This document shows, piece by piece, positions 1 through 4,921 of a stretch of 5,612 nt of DNA. The notes beneath the pieces were generated by a model that worked only from the letters and a program-made list of their open reading frames with translations, did not search any database and was not told the origin of the DNA. The stretch spans positions 1 through 5,612 of the forward strand of contig PFOE01000043.1 of the NCBI GenBank assembly GCA_002792355.1, given 5' to 3'. The translations under genes were made by a program, and so were the position numbers. How positions within the stretch are numbered: the first letter of the stretch is position 1; every line of letters begins with the position of its first letter. The stretch comes from Candidatus Roizmanbacteria bacterium CG_4_10_14_0_2_um_filter_36_35 (lineage in GTDB: Bacteria; Patescibacteriota; Microgenomatia; UBA1406; GWC2-37-13).

Positions 1-53
1 GTTCCGGTCGGTTAAACTTCATTTTGCTTTCTAGTGATTGTTCCGACCGGTTC
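1..53. repeat. GC-rich inverted repeat at left edge
   Basis: CCGGTCGG at 4-11 is the exact reverse complement of CCGACCGG at 43-50, separated by 31 bases. The same arms also look like an imperfect direct repeat (GTTCCGGTCGG at 1-11, GTTCCGACCGG at 40-50). The arms are far more GC-rich than their surroundings. The pair could be a long-loop hairpin ending a transcript from the left, or a pair of protein-binding sites. The T-run after it is broken, so it is a poor Rho-independent terminator. No gene is supported in 1-133. Confidence 0.35.
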
Positions 54-94
54 GTTGTTTAGGAATTTTTCTTTGTTCAAACGGAGTATTACCG

Positions 95-123
95 TTGTCA
101 CATTTACATTGTTAAGATATCCT
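95..123 (+). promoter_or_regulatory. Candidate sigma-70-type promoter of the first XRE gene
   Basis: TTGTCA at 95-100 (5 of 6 to the -35 consensus) and TATCCT at 118-123 (4 of 6 to the -10) are 17 bases apart. Transcription would begin near 130, inside the palindrome at 128-139 and only a few bases before the ATG at 134, implying a leaderless or nearly leaderless message. The -10 box is weak. The main support is that the second XRE gene has boxes in exactly the same arrangement. Confidence 0.4.
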
Positions 124-127
124 TTCC

Positions 128-139
128 TTTCATATGAAA
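128..139. promoter_or_regulatory. Palindromic candidate operator TTTCATATGAAA
   Basis: This is a perfect 12-base palindrome that includes the proposed ATG of the XRE gene. Its 10-base core TTCATATGAA (129-138) recurs at 4673-4682 before the second XRE gene, in each case 5 bases after the candidate -10 box. Small XRE proteins commonly bind short dyads as dimers and repress their own promoters. An operator at the transcription start would do this. The assignment is inferred from repetition and position. Confidence 0.45.
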
Positions 140-352
140 TACAAATACATTTGTGGAAGGTTAGGAAAAGAAATATTGAGAATAAGAAAAGTGAAAAATT
201 TATCTCAAGATGACTTAGCGGTTGATTGTAATATCGATCGTTCTTATTTAGCCGAAGTTGAAGAAGGGAAAGCCAATCCAAGTTTGAAGATACTTTGCAA
301 AATATCGGAAGGATTGAATATTCAGCTTTATCAGCTTTTTGTCAACCTCTGA
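134..352 (+). CDS. XRE-family HTH transcriptional regulator (72 aa)
   Basis: This is a small cytoplasmic DNA-binding protein made of little more than one Cro/C1-type helix-turn-helix domain. The fold spans about residues 10-70. LGKEILRIRK (10-19) is helix 1, SQDDLAVDCNI (24-34) is helix 2 with its turn, and DRSYLAEVEEGKANPSL (35-51) is the recognition helix followed by the typical E-x-G-x-x-x-P-S-L motif. NIQLYQLF near the end is the usual last helix. There is no sensor or protease domain, so it probably acts as a homodimer. The ATG at 134 is the only conventional start that keeps helix 1; it lies inside the palindrome and has no Shine-Dalgarno. A pRiA4b ORF-3-like gene follows 57 bases downstream on the same strand and may be its target or operon partner. 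The call of an XRE domain is secure; the regulated genes are inferred. Confidence 0.9.
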   Translation: MKYKYICGRLGKEILRIRKVKNLSQDDLAVDCNIDRSYLAEVEEGKANPSLKILCKISEGLNIQLYQLFVNL

Positions 353-365
353 TCTCTGACAAAAA
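336..365. repeat. Inverted repeat straddling the XRE stop codon
   Basis: TTTTTGTCA at 336-344 is the exact reverse complement of TGACAAAAA at 357-365, with a 12-base spacer holding the TGA stop (350-352). The 9-bp stem has only two G:C pairs. Neither strand has a run of T directly after the stem, so it does not look like a standard terminator. It could be a weak attenuating hairpin between the regulator and the next gene, or a binding dyad. The call is made on symmetry alone. Confidence 0.4.
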
Positions 366-409
366 AATAGAGATATAGTTTTTTCCTAACTTTGTGGTAA
401 ATTATAAGC

Positions 410-1042
410 ATGGAATTAGAATTTACGATTCCCAGAAAACGACCTTACAAAAATGTCTATCAGTTCAAAATTACTCTTTTGGATACAAAGCCTTCTGTTT
501 GGCGAAGAATTCAAGTACCGGAAAGCTGTACTTTCTATGATCTTCATATAGCAATTCAAGACGCCATGGGCTGGAAAGATTCTCATCTACACTGTTTTGA
601 AAAAAGAGATCAGAAAGCAAGATGGGGATATTTGGAAAAAGTTGATTGTCCTTATGCGGCGGAAGAAATCAGAGAAGAAAACTTACCTCTTTTTACTACA
701 GAAACTCCTCTTCCAAAATTTTTCAAAAAGAAGAGTGACAAAATGTTTTATGTTTACGACTTTGGTGATAATTGGGAACATGAGGTAGTTTTGGAAAAAA
801 TATTTCCGAAAGAAAGTAAGGTGAAATATCCTGTTTGCCTTGAGGGGGAACTTGCTTGTCCGCCAGAAGATTGTGGTAGTATCCCAGGTTATTATAATTG
901 CATAGAGATATTAGAAAGAAATAATAAAGAAATTGATGAAGAACTTTTAGCGTGGATAGGCTATTGGGATCCCGACCATTTTGACCCTAAAGAAATTATC
1001 TTTACCGATCCAAAAAAACGTTTTAATGAAAGTTGGGGTTGA
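410..1042 (+). CDS. Plasmid pRiA4b ORF-3-like family protein (210 aa)
   Basis: The sequence matches the pRiA4b ORF-3-like family (PF07929 type) as I know it. The N-terminal part has YQFKITLLDTKPSVWRRIQV (17-36), then FYDLHIAIQDAMGWKDSHLH (42-61), the hallmark 'LH..I..aMGW...HLh.F' segment. The centre carries VYDFGDNWEHEV (115-126), and the C-terminal part CPPEDCGSIPGY (150-161) and DPDHFDPKEI (family D-P..FD pattern). The length is typical of a complete single-domain member. There is no signal peptide or membrane segment, so it is presumably cytoplasmic. The biochemical role of the family is not established; members are common on plasmids and in accessory regions. The ATG at 410 has no Shine-Dalgarno; the leader is AT-rich. 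The next gene starts 5 bases after its TGA stop, so the two are probably co-transcribed. A second, diverged homologue lies at 2682-3275 on the other strand. Confidence 0.88.
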   Translation: MELEFTIPRKRPYKNVYQFKITLLDTKPSVWRRIQVPESCTFYDLHIAIQDAMGWKDSHLHCFEKRDQKARWGYLEKVDCPYAAEEIREENLPLFTTETPLPKFFKKKSDKMFYVYDFGDNWEHEVVLEKIFPKESKVKYPVCLEGELACPPEDCGSIPGYYNCIEILERNNKEIDEELLAWIGYWDPDHFDPKEIIFTDPKKRFNESWG

Positions 1043-1047
1043 TATTT

Positions 1048-1791
1048 ATGAACTCTTCTTTTTTCAACAAAATATTTATTTCTCAATTCGGGTCAATTAA
1101 TCCTCCGTGGATTCATAAAGATGTTTTTTATAAACTCCCTTTTAATTTTTGCGATCGTTGGTGTGAAAGATGCAGGTTGTCAAATATTTGTCGTGTTTAT
1201 CAGAAAGAAAAAGAATCTGAGAAAAAATTTATCAAACAAGGAATCGATCCTAAAAGTACCGAAGCAATGCTTCTTTCCATGTCAGAAAGTTTTGAGGAAA
1301 CAAAAAAATTATTGGAAAAAGATATGAAAAGATTAAAAATAAAAATAACCAAAAATGATAATGAAAAATATGAAAAAGATAAATTGGTGCAAAATGATCC
1401 TTTAATACAGGTGGCAAAAAAACTTTGCATTTCGTTAGTAAAATTAGTTGAGGATCTCCACTATTATTTTCTTGAAAAAACTCCAAAAGAAATTAAGGAA
1501 CCGCTCAAAATCTTAAATTATTATATGTTATTTTTTTCAGTCAAAATTCATCGAGCCATATTAAGTACTATTGAAGAAAAAGAAATGAAATACGAAGACA
1601 GTACTTTTGATTCAAAAAATTCCGCTTTTTTATCGTATGTTTCCGTAGTGAAAATAATCAATGCCTTAAAAAATATTTTAAATTATAAAAATTTCGACTA
1701 TAATCTAAAAAAGAAAATTACTAAATATTTGTCTTTATTTGAAAACCTAAATTTAGTTTTAAAAGAAAGATTTGATTTAGAATATAAATAA
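1048..1791 (+). CDS. Conserved hypothetical protein with four-cysteine cluster (247 aa)
   Basis: No named function is recognised. Near the N-terminus NFCDRWCERCRLSNICRVY (33-51) places four cysteines as C35-X3-C39-X2-C42-X5-C48, suited to binding zinc or an iron-sulfur cluster. After it comes a long, charged, Lys/Glu-rich helical stretch (about 52-115), probably coiled-coil, then helices including KILNYYMLFFSVKIHRAI and SYVSVVKIINALKNIL. I recall hypothetical proteins, notably from Bacteroidetes, with a similar 'CDRWCERC' motif followed by a helical 'K-I-x-R-A' region; this memory is unverified. The ATG at 1048 is chosen over an in-frame TTG at 1033, because the TTG overlaps the upstream gene and adds only five residues; GGGG at 1035-1038 is a weak ribosome-binding candidate. 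It follows the pRiA4b-like gene by 5 bases, so a shared operon is likely. It ends in TAA and faces a convergent gene 11 bases away. Confidence 0.8.
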   Translation: MNSSFFNKIFISQFGSINPPWIHKDVFYKLPFNFCDRWCERCRLSNICRVYQKEKESEKKFIKQGIDPKSTEAMLLSMSESFEETKKLLEKDMKRLKIKITKNDNEKYEKDKLVQNDPLIQVAKKLCISLVKLVEDLHYYFLEKTPKEIKEPLKILNYYMLFFSVKIHRAILSTIEEKEMKYEDSTFDSKNSAFLSYVSVVKIINALKNILNYKNFDYNLKKKITKYLSLFENLNLVLKERFDLEYK

Positions 1792-1810
1792 AGAAAATTA
1801 GTCTATTTAT
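1784..1810. repeat. AT-only inverted repeat across two convergent stops
   Basis: ATAAATA at 1784-1790 is the reverse complement of TATTTAT at 1804-1810, with a 13-base loop. The arms overlap the TAA of the + strand gene and the TAG of the - strand gene. It could serve as a weak bidirectional 3' hairpin, but a 7-bp all-AT stem in an AT-rich region may arise by chance. Confidence 0.2.
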
Positions 1811-2678
1811 CATATCTCCGATACATCTCGTTCGGGCATAAGCCATTAAGCACTTCATGTGGAAAATAATTCCAAATATTTTGAAAGAAATTAAGATTTT
1901 CAAAAATTACTTTTTCAGGAATCTTAAGTTTCATGAATAAATCTTTAAAAAATTGAGCAAAATGATTTTCATAATTTTCTCTGTACACAAAGTCTAATAA
2001 TTTTTCAAAATTTGCTTTTAATTTATATTTTTTTATCATAGACTTATATTGTCTCTCAAGTTCCCCTCTAAAAACTTTCACTTTTATATCTTCGTCTGGT
2101 TTTTCCTCTTTTTGATTTTTTATAAACTGATCAAAAATATATTTAGGATTAAGTTTTTGTGAGTCTTTAGATTTTGAGAAAAAATTTAAAGATCTTTCTG
2201 TATAAGTAATTGGAAAATAAAGCGGGTCAGATCCAACTACGATCCACTTACCGTCGACTTTTGCTAATCTTCCGGCTAAGGTTCCTTTATCATTTGTGTT
2301 TGATGAACCTTTAATATCATAGACTTTATAACTTTTTCCAGAAAAAATATCAGCTAAATCAAGCCATTTACCTTTTTTGACTTCTTTTATCTGATACATT
2401 GAATATTTTTCTGTCTTTATTATTTGTTCCAATTCTTTTAATTGTATTTCAGGTAAGTTATAAGGGTTTTTAAAATAATACTGACTAACTGGGGTTGCCT
2501 CAGAGATTGTTGGTTGAAAGTCAAAAATAAACCATTCATTAAAGAGTCCACTTAAAATTTTATGATCATATTTATCAACATTAATACTATTACCAAAGAA
2601 TTCCTCAACTGCTTTTTTCAACCAAGTTTGATTTGAATTTGCGTATTCAATTATTTTTCCAAAACGTATTATTAGCAT
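1803..2678 (-). CDS. Conserved hypothetical protein, partner of second pRiA4b-like gene (291 aa)
   Basis: No named family is assigned with confidence. The region about 40-170 contains LFNEWFIFDFQPTISEATPV (45-64), a helical stretch with YSMYQIKEVKKGKWLDLADI, and then VYDIKGSSNTNDKGTLAGRL. This order (an 'EWF.FD' segment, a 'Y.v..v..G..l.l.D' segment, then a 'g.l..aRl' segment) resembles a domain I recall beside SEC-C zinc motifs in hypothetical proteins, but no SEC-C motif is present here. The C-terminus, WNYFPHEVLNGLCPNEM (269-285), resembles a 'WN.fPh..l.GksP.e' tail of the same type of protein. It has no signal peptide or membrane helix. The ATG at 2678 lies 3 bases after the TGA of the upstream pRiA4b-like gene and in the same frame, with no Shine-Dalgarno, so it is probably translated by coupling. 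An unusual C281 sits where I would expect T or S. Confidence 0.75.
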   Translation of the reverse strand: MLIIRFGKIIEYANSNQTWLKKAVEEFFGNSINVDKYDHKILSGLFNEWFIFDFQPTISEATPVSQYYFKNPYNLPEIQLKELEQIIKTEKYSMYQIKEVKKGKWLDLADIFSGKSYKVYDIKGSSNTNDKGTLAGRLAKVDGKWIVVGSDPLYFPITYTERSLNFFSKSKDSQKLNPKYIFDQFIKNQKEEKPDEDIKVKVFRGELERQYKSMIKKYKLKANFEKLLDFVYRENYENHFAQFFKDLFMKLKIPEKVIFENLNFFQNIWNYFPHEVLNGLCPNEMYRRYDK

Positions 2679-2681
2679 AAG

Positions 2682-3275
2682 TCAAAAACCAAACTTTTCA
2701 TTGACGTACTCCTGGAAAACTTTTTTATCTTGAATAATATCATTAACTTCGTCAACTGAAAAATATGATGGATCAAAAGTATCGGAAATCCACATCTCGC
2801 TTATTTCTTTGTATTTTGGATGATTTTCATCTTTCATTATTTTTATAAAATGTTCAAAACCTACATAACTTCCAACATCTTCCGGTGGAGCGGCGTTTTT
2901 ACCATTTACGCAGACGGGGTAAGGAGCGCTTTTATCTAAATCTTTTAACTCTCTTATCTTGACTGTCATTTCCCATCCATCTCCAAAATCATACAAAAAT
3001 TTGAATTGGGTTATTTTTGTTTTAGCTATTTCGTATAAAGTATATTTTGTCCAATCGAGCCATTCTTCAAGAGGGTCTTCAATGGAAATATTTCCATAAA
3101 ATTTATCTCGAATAATAAATTCTGATAGATGATATCCTGTCCATCCCATGCTAGTAAACAGCACCCAAGCTATATAATTTAATTTTTCATCTCCTCTTAT
3201 CCAAATCCTTCTCCAAATTTTTGGTGACCAAAAATCCAAGGATATTGTTAAAGAATAGATCGGTGCTTTTTTCAT
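2682..3275 (-). CDS. Second pRiA4b ORF-3-like family protein, diverged (197 aa)
   Basis: This has the same domain order as the + strand homologue: IYSLTISLDFWSPKIWRRIW (6-25), then VLFTSMGWTGYHLSEF (38-53) for the 'MGW...HL..F' element, FLYDFGDGWEMTV (93-105), CVNGKNAAPPEDVGSYVGFE (122-141) and DTFDPSYFSVDEVN near the end. The two proteins differ greatly elsewhere, so this is an old paralogue or an independent acquisition rather than a recent duplication. It has lost the cysteines of the other copy at CPPEDCG (here APPEDVG). The length is normal for the family. The start is fixed by an in-frame TGA two codons before the ATG. GAGGA abuts the ATG with no spacer, too close for normal pairing, and a good extended -10 lies six bases upstream, so a leaderless message is likely. 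It is coupled to the 291-residue gene (TGA-CTT-ATG). Confidence 0.88.
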   Translation of the reverse strand: MKKAPIYSLTISLDFWSPKIWRRIWIRGDEKLNYIAWVLFTSMGWTGYHLSEFIIRDKFYGNISIEDPLEEWLDWTKYTLYEIAKTKITQFKFLYDFGDGWEMTVKIRELKDLDKSAPYPVCVNGKNAAPPEDVGSYVGFEHFIKIMKDENHPKYKEISEMWISDTFDPSYFSVDEVNDIIQDKKVFQEYVNEKFGF

Positions 3276-3281
3276 TCCTCA

Positions 3282-3290
3282 ATTTTAGCA
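3282..3290 (-). promoter_or_regulatory. Extended -10 element, possible leaderless promoter
   Basis: Read on the minus strand, TGCTAAAAT (3290 down to 3282) matches the extended -10 pattern TGnTATAAT at all but one position. Only six bases separate it from the ATG at 3275, so transcription would start at or next to the initiation codon. No convincing -35 lies 16-18 bases upstream, which extended -10 promoters tolerate. It would drive the second pRiA4b-like gene and its partner. Confidence 0.4.
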
Positions 3291-3316
3291 AAAGTTTCAA
3301 AAACCTAAAGCCCAAT

Positions 3317-3366
3317 TTAATTTTGTCTTCTATTAAGGAAAGGCATAGATTGAAAAACAAAATTAA
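3317..3366. repeat. AT-rich inverted repeat in the 3276-3436 intergenic region
   Basis: TTAATTTTGT at 3317-3326 is the exact reverse complement of ACAAAATTAA at 3357-3366; the symmetry extends inward by TT/AA after one mismatch. It lies between the end of the 77-residue gene (3437) and the extended -10 before the next gene, both on the minus strand. It could be a weak terminator or an operator. There is a single G:C pair in the exact stem. I see nothing else in this 161-base gap apart from the promoter. Confidence 0.3.
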
Positions 3367-3436
3367 CAATCGAAGTTATTTTGGTCTAATAATAAACTTA
3401 TATGTTCAAAATTTACAATAGTATAAATCTAAAACA

Positions 3437-3670
3437 TTAAGTGGAAAGATTTGTTGACTCAAGGCTACTAAATGTTTTTAAAGCACTTAAATATTTAGTA
3501 GAGTCTTTCAATTTTTCCAATACAGTACTTAACACTCTTAAATTAGCTGGGGTTGGATCAACATTAACCTCGGCAATTAAGTTAATAATATCTTCTCTTA
3601 ATTCTTCGGTTAAATTTAAATCGTTCTCAACAACATTTGAAATATTTTTTAAAGTATCTGTTAAATTCAT
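3437..3670 (-). CDS. Small acidic helical protein, unknown function (77 aa)
   Basis: The family is not recognised. The protein is almost wholly predicted helix with regular Leu/Ile/Val spacing, for example DTLKNISNVVENDLNL and ELREDIINLIAEVN. A short break at DPTPAN is followed by LRVLSTVLEKLKDSTKYL, giving a helical hairpin or small bundle. It has no cysteine, signal peptide or membrane span, and is acidic. It starts at an ATG 22 bases after the TAA of the 288-residue gene and has no Shine-Dalgarno; the leader is AT-rich. Position and strand suggest it shares an operon with that gene and may bind its product. The + strand frame over the same bases is also open (3441-3683), but its translation is a low-complexity hydrophobic mix. 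The minus strand is preferred because of its soluble helical composition and operon fit. Confidence 0.6.
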   Translation of the reverse strand: MNLTDTLKNISNVVENDLNLTEELREDIINLIAEVNVDPTPANLRVLSTVLEKLKDSTKYLSALKTFSSLESTNLST

Positions 3671-3692
3671 ATATTTATATTAAACTTTTAAT

Positions 3693-4559
3693 TTATTTCG
3701 TTCCGGCTGCGGTAACTCCATGCTGAACATCTTTAAGAATTTGCTCTTGTTTTTTAATTTCAGCAACATCCTGTTGTTTAATTTGTTCGGCCCCACCTTT
3801 ACCAATGTTAGCTCCTTTTGTAAGCACTTCACCAAATTGGCCAGCTAATTTTTCTTTGACAGCTGCTGTTTGATCAACCTCGTTTTGAATTGTTGTCTTT
3901 GATTCCTTTAGTTTGGATAATCCGTCTTTATTTCCTATTATTGCTTCAAATTTATCAGCAAAATCATGAGTAGCTTTAGCACCCTCTCCATATTTGACTG
4001 CTGTATCTAAATCGCGTTCGGCAACTCGATTGTCTCTCTCAGCCCAAAATCCATGCCATTTTTCACTGCCCGTATCTATGACTCTTTGTGCTAATTCTCG
4101 AGTCTGTTCAATTCTTGATAATGCCCCTGGTCCAACTCGACCTGGAAGATCAAGCATTTGTAAAGTAGTATTAGCAATATCATACTCTGCTGCTTTTTTC
4201 GCCGTCTCAACCGGTTTCTCTCTTAAAGCCTGTAATTTATTTTCATGATCTGTAGCTCTTGCAGATCTACTATATGCGCTTTTTTCAAGGTATTCACCTC
4301 TTTTTTCTACTAAATCCCCTACCCCTTTTATAACTTTTACTCCTAATTCTCCAATTTTTGGATCTGCCTGTTCATTTCCCTTTATTTTTGCTTCTGCTTT
4401 TGTTAAACCAATTCTTTTAGCGACTTCCGTTTTAGCTGTATTAAACCATTCACTTAATTTTAATTTCGCTAATTCTGGAACTCCACCTATTGCTCCTCCA
4501 GCTCTGACTGCTCTTGCCTCCGCAGTCACTGATATTGGGGCTGCTGCTATTTCTGCCAT
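3693..4559 (-). CDS. Alanine-rich helical protein, unknown function (288 aa)
   Basis: The family is not recognised. The protein has no cysteine and is rich in Ala, Lys, Glu, Gly and Gln. The N-terminus (MAEIAAAPISVTAEARAVRA) is followed by a small glycine patch, AGGAIGGVPELAK. The body is long amphipathic helix, including LTKAEAKIKGNEQAD, NKLQALREKPVETAKKAAEY, SRIEQTRELAQRVID and, near the end, EQIKQQDVAEIKKQEQILKD, all likely coiled-coil. A tail of TAAGTK ends it. There is no classical signal peptide or transmembrane segment. The ATG at 4559 is preferred over an in-frame TTG at 4574: the promoter at 4587-4614 would start the message near 4580, leaving a very short leader for TTG. G+C is visibly higher than in neighbouring genes, partly because of Ala/Gly codons. 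Low-complexity coiled-coil proteins of this kind can be structural, secreted or scaffold proteins; nothing here decides. It diverges from the second XRE gene and leads the 77-residue gene. Confidence 0.75.
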   Translation of the reverse strand: MAEIAAAPISVTAEARAVRAGGAIGGVPELAKLKLSEWFNTAKTEVAKRIGLTKAEAKIKGNEQADPKIGELGVKVIKGVGDLVEKRGEYLEKSAYSRSARATDHENKLQALREKPVETAKKAAEYDIANTTLQMLDLPGRVGPGALSRIEQTRELAQRVIDTGSEKWHGFWAERDNRVAERDLDTAVKYGEGAKATHDFADKFEAIIGNKDGLSKLKESKTTIQNEVDQTAAVKEKLAGQFGEVLTKGANIGKGGAEQIKQQDVAEIKKQEQILKDVQHGVTAAGTK

Positions 4560-4586
4560 AAATTTATTAATCAAAAACTGCTAATA

Positions 4587-4614
4587 ATTTTATCTTAGTA
4601 TTTCTTAGAGTCAA
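4587..4614 (-). promoter_or_regulatory. Sigma-70-type promoter of the 288/77-residue operon
   Basis: On the minus strand TTGACT (4614-4609) and TAAAAT (4592-4587) each match five of six consensus bases and are 16 bases apart. It is the best-formed promoter in the window. Transcription would start near 4580, about 20 bases before the ATG at 4559. It lies next to the divergent XRE promoter (4639-4667) and about 60 bases from the palindrome at 4673-4682. Confidence 0.55.
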
Positions 4615-4638
4615 TTACAATAGCATATTTGAGGCTAA

Positions 4639-4667
4639 TTGCTTAGTCCTGCTTAGTAGATTATTAT
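4639..4667 (+). promoter_or_regulatory. Candidate promoter of the second XRE gene
   Basis: TATTAT at 4662-4667 matches the -10 consensus at five of six bases. TTGCTT at 4639-4644, 17 bases upstream, is a weak -35 that keeps only the TTG. Transcription would begin near 4674, within the palindrome at 4673-4682. The spacing of -35, -10 and palindrome is identical to that before the first XRE gene: every element is shifted by 4544 bases. Confidence 0.4.
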
Positions 4668-4672
4668 TCTCG

Positions 4673-4682
4673 TTCATATGAA
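4673..4682. promoter_or_regulatory. Palindromic candidate operator TTCATATGAA
   Basis: This perfect 10-base palindrome is identical to the core of the one at 128-139. It lies 5 bases after the candidate -10 box and 11 bases before the XRE ATG at 4694. The ATG inside it (4678) is out of frame with the regulator, so here the palindrome is not needed to supply a start codon. That makes a conserved binding site more likely than chance conservation of a start region. The binding protein is inferred. Confidence 0.45.
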
Positions 4683-4693
4683 AATTGTTTTGT

Positions 4694-4915
4694 ATGAAAA
4701 AAAAGTCAAACAAAACCTTACGAACACTTGGAAAGAAAGTACAGAAATTAAGAAAGGGTATAAAAGTCAGTCAAGAAGAATTAGCCGGACAACTTAGAAT
4801 TAGTAGAGTTTACATGGGCTATATCGAACAAGGCCGTGAAAGTCCATCACTTCGTCTTCTTATGAAATTATCAAAAAAATTTAAAGTCAAGATTGAAAAC
4901 CTGTTTTATCGATGA
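4694..4915 (+). CDS. XRE-family HTH transcriptional regulator (73 aa)
   Basis: This is a single-domain Cro/C1-type DNA-binding protein. A basic tail (MKKKSNKTLRT) precedes LGKKVQKLRK (12-21, helix 1). SQEELAGQLRI (26-36) is helix 2 and SRVYMGYIEQGRESPSL (37-53) is the recognition helix with the E-x-G-x-x-x-P-S-L signature. Helices 4 and 5 follow, LLMKLSKKFKV and IENLF. It shares fold and signature with the XRE protein at 134-352, though identity outside the core is modest. The ATG at 4694 is preferred to an in-frame TTG at 4685, which adds only three residues. No Shine-Dalgarno is visible. It is divergent from the 288/77-residue operon with both promoters in a 134-base gap, the usual layout for a regulator controlling itself and its neighbour. 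Its TGA stop is normal for the fold, which argues against TGA being a sense codon in this genome. Confidence 0.9.
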   Translation: MKKKSNKTLRTLGKKVQKLRKGIKVSQEELAGQLRISRVYMGYIEQGRESPSLRLLMKLSKKFKVKIENLFYR

Positions 4916-4921
4916 TTTCTT

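Noticed and set aside
12..281. Open minus-strand frame of 89 codons over the first XRE gene
   Set aside because: More than half of it is antisense to a clear helix-turn-helix protein, and the translation is a mix of hydrophobic runs with no family resemblance. Only the tail (12-133) is free of the XRE gene and it shows nothing recognisable.
3441..3683. Open + strand frame opposite the 77-residue gene
   Set aside because: It is antisense to a frame with better protein composition and operon position. Its own translation is rich in Phe, Ser and Leu, typical of the complement of a helical AT-rich gene. It cannot be excluded entirely.
3994..4248. Open + strand frame inside the 288-residue gene
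   Set aside because: It is a Ser/Cys/Arg-rich shadow of an Ala/Lys/Glu-rich coding strand, with no start context or domain.
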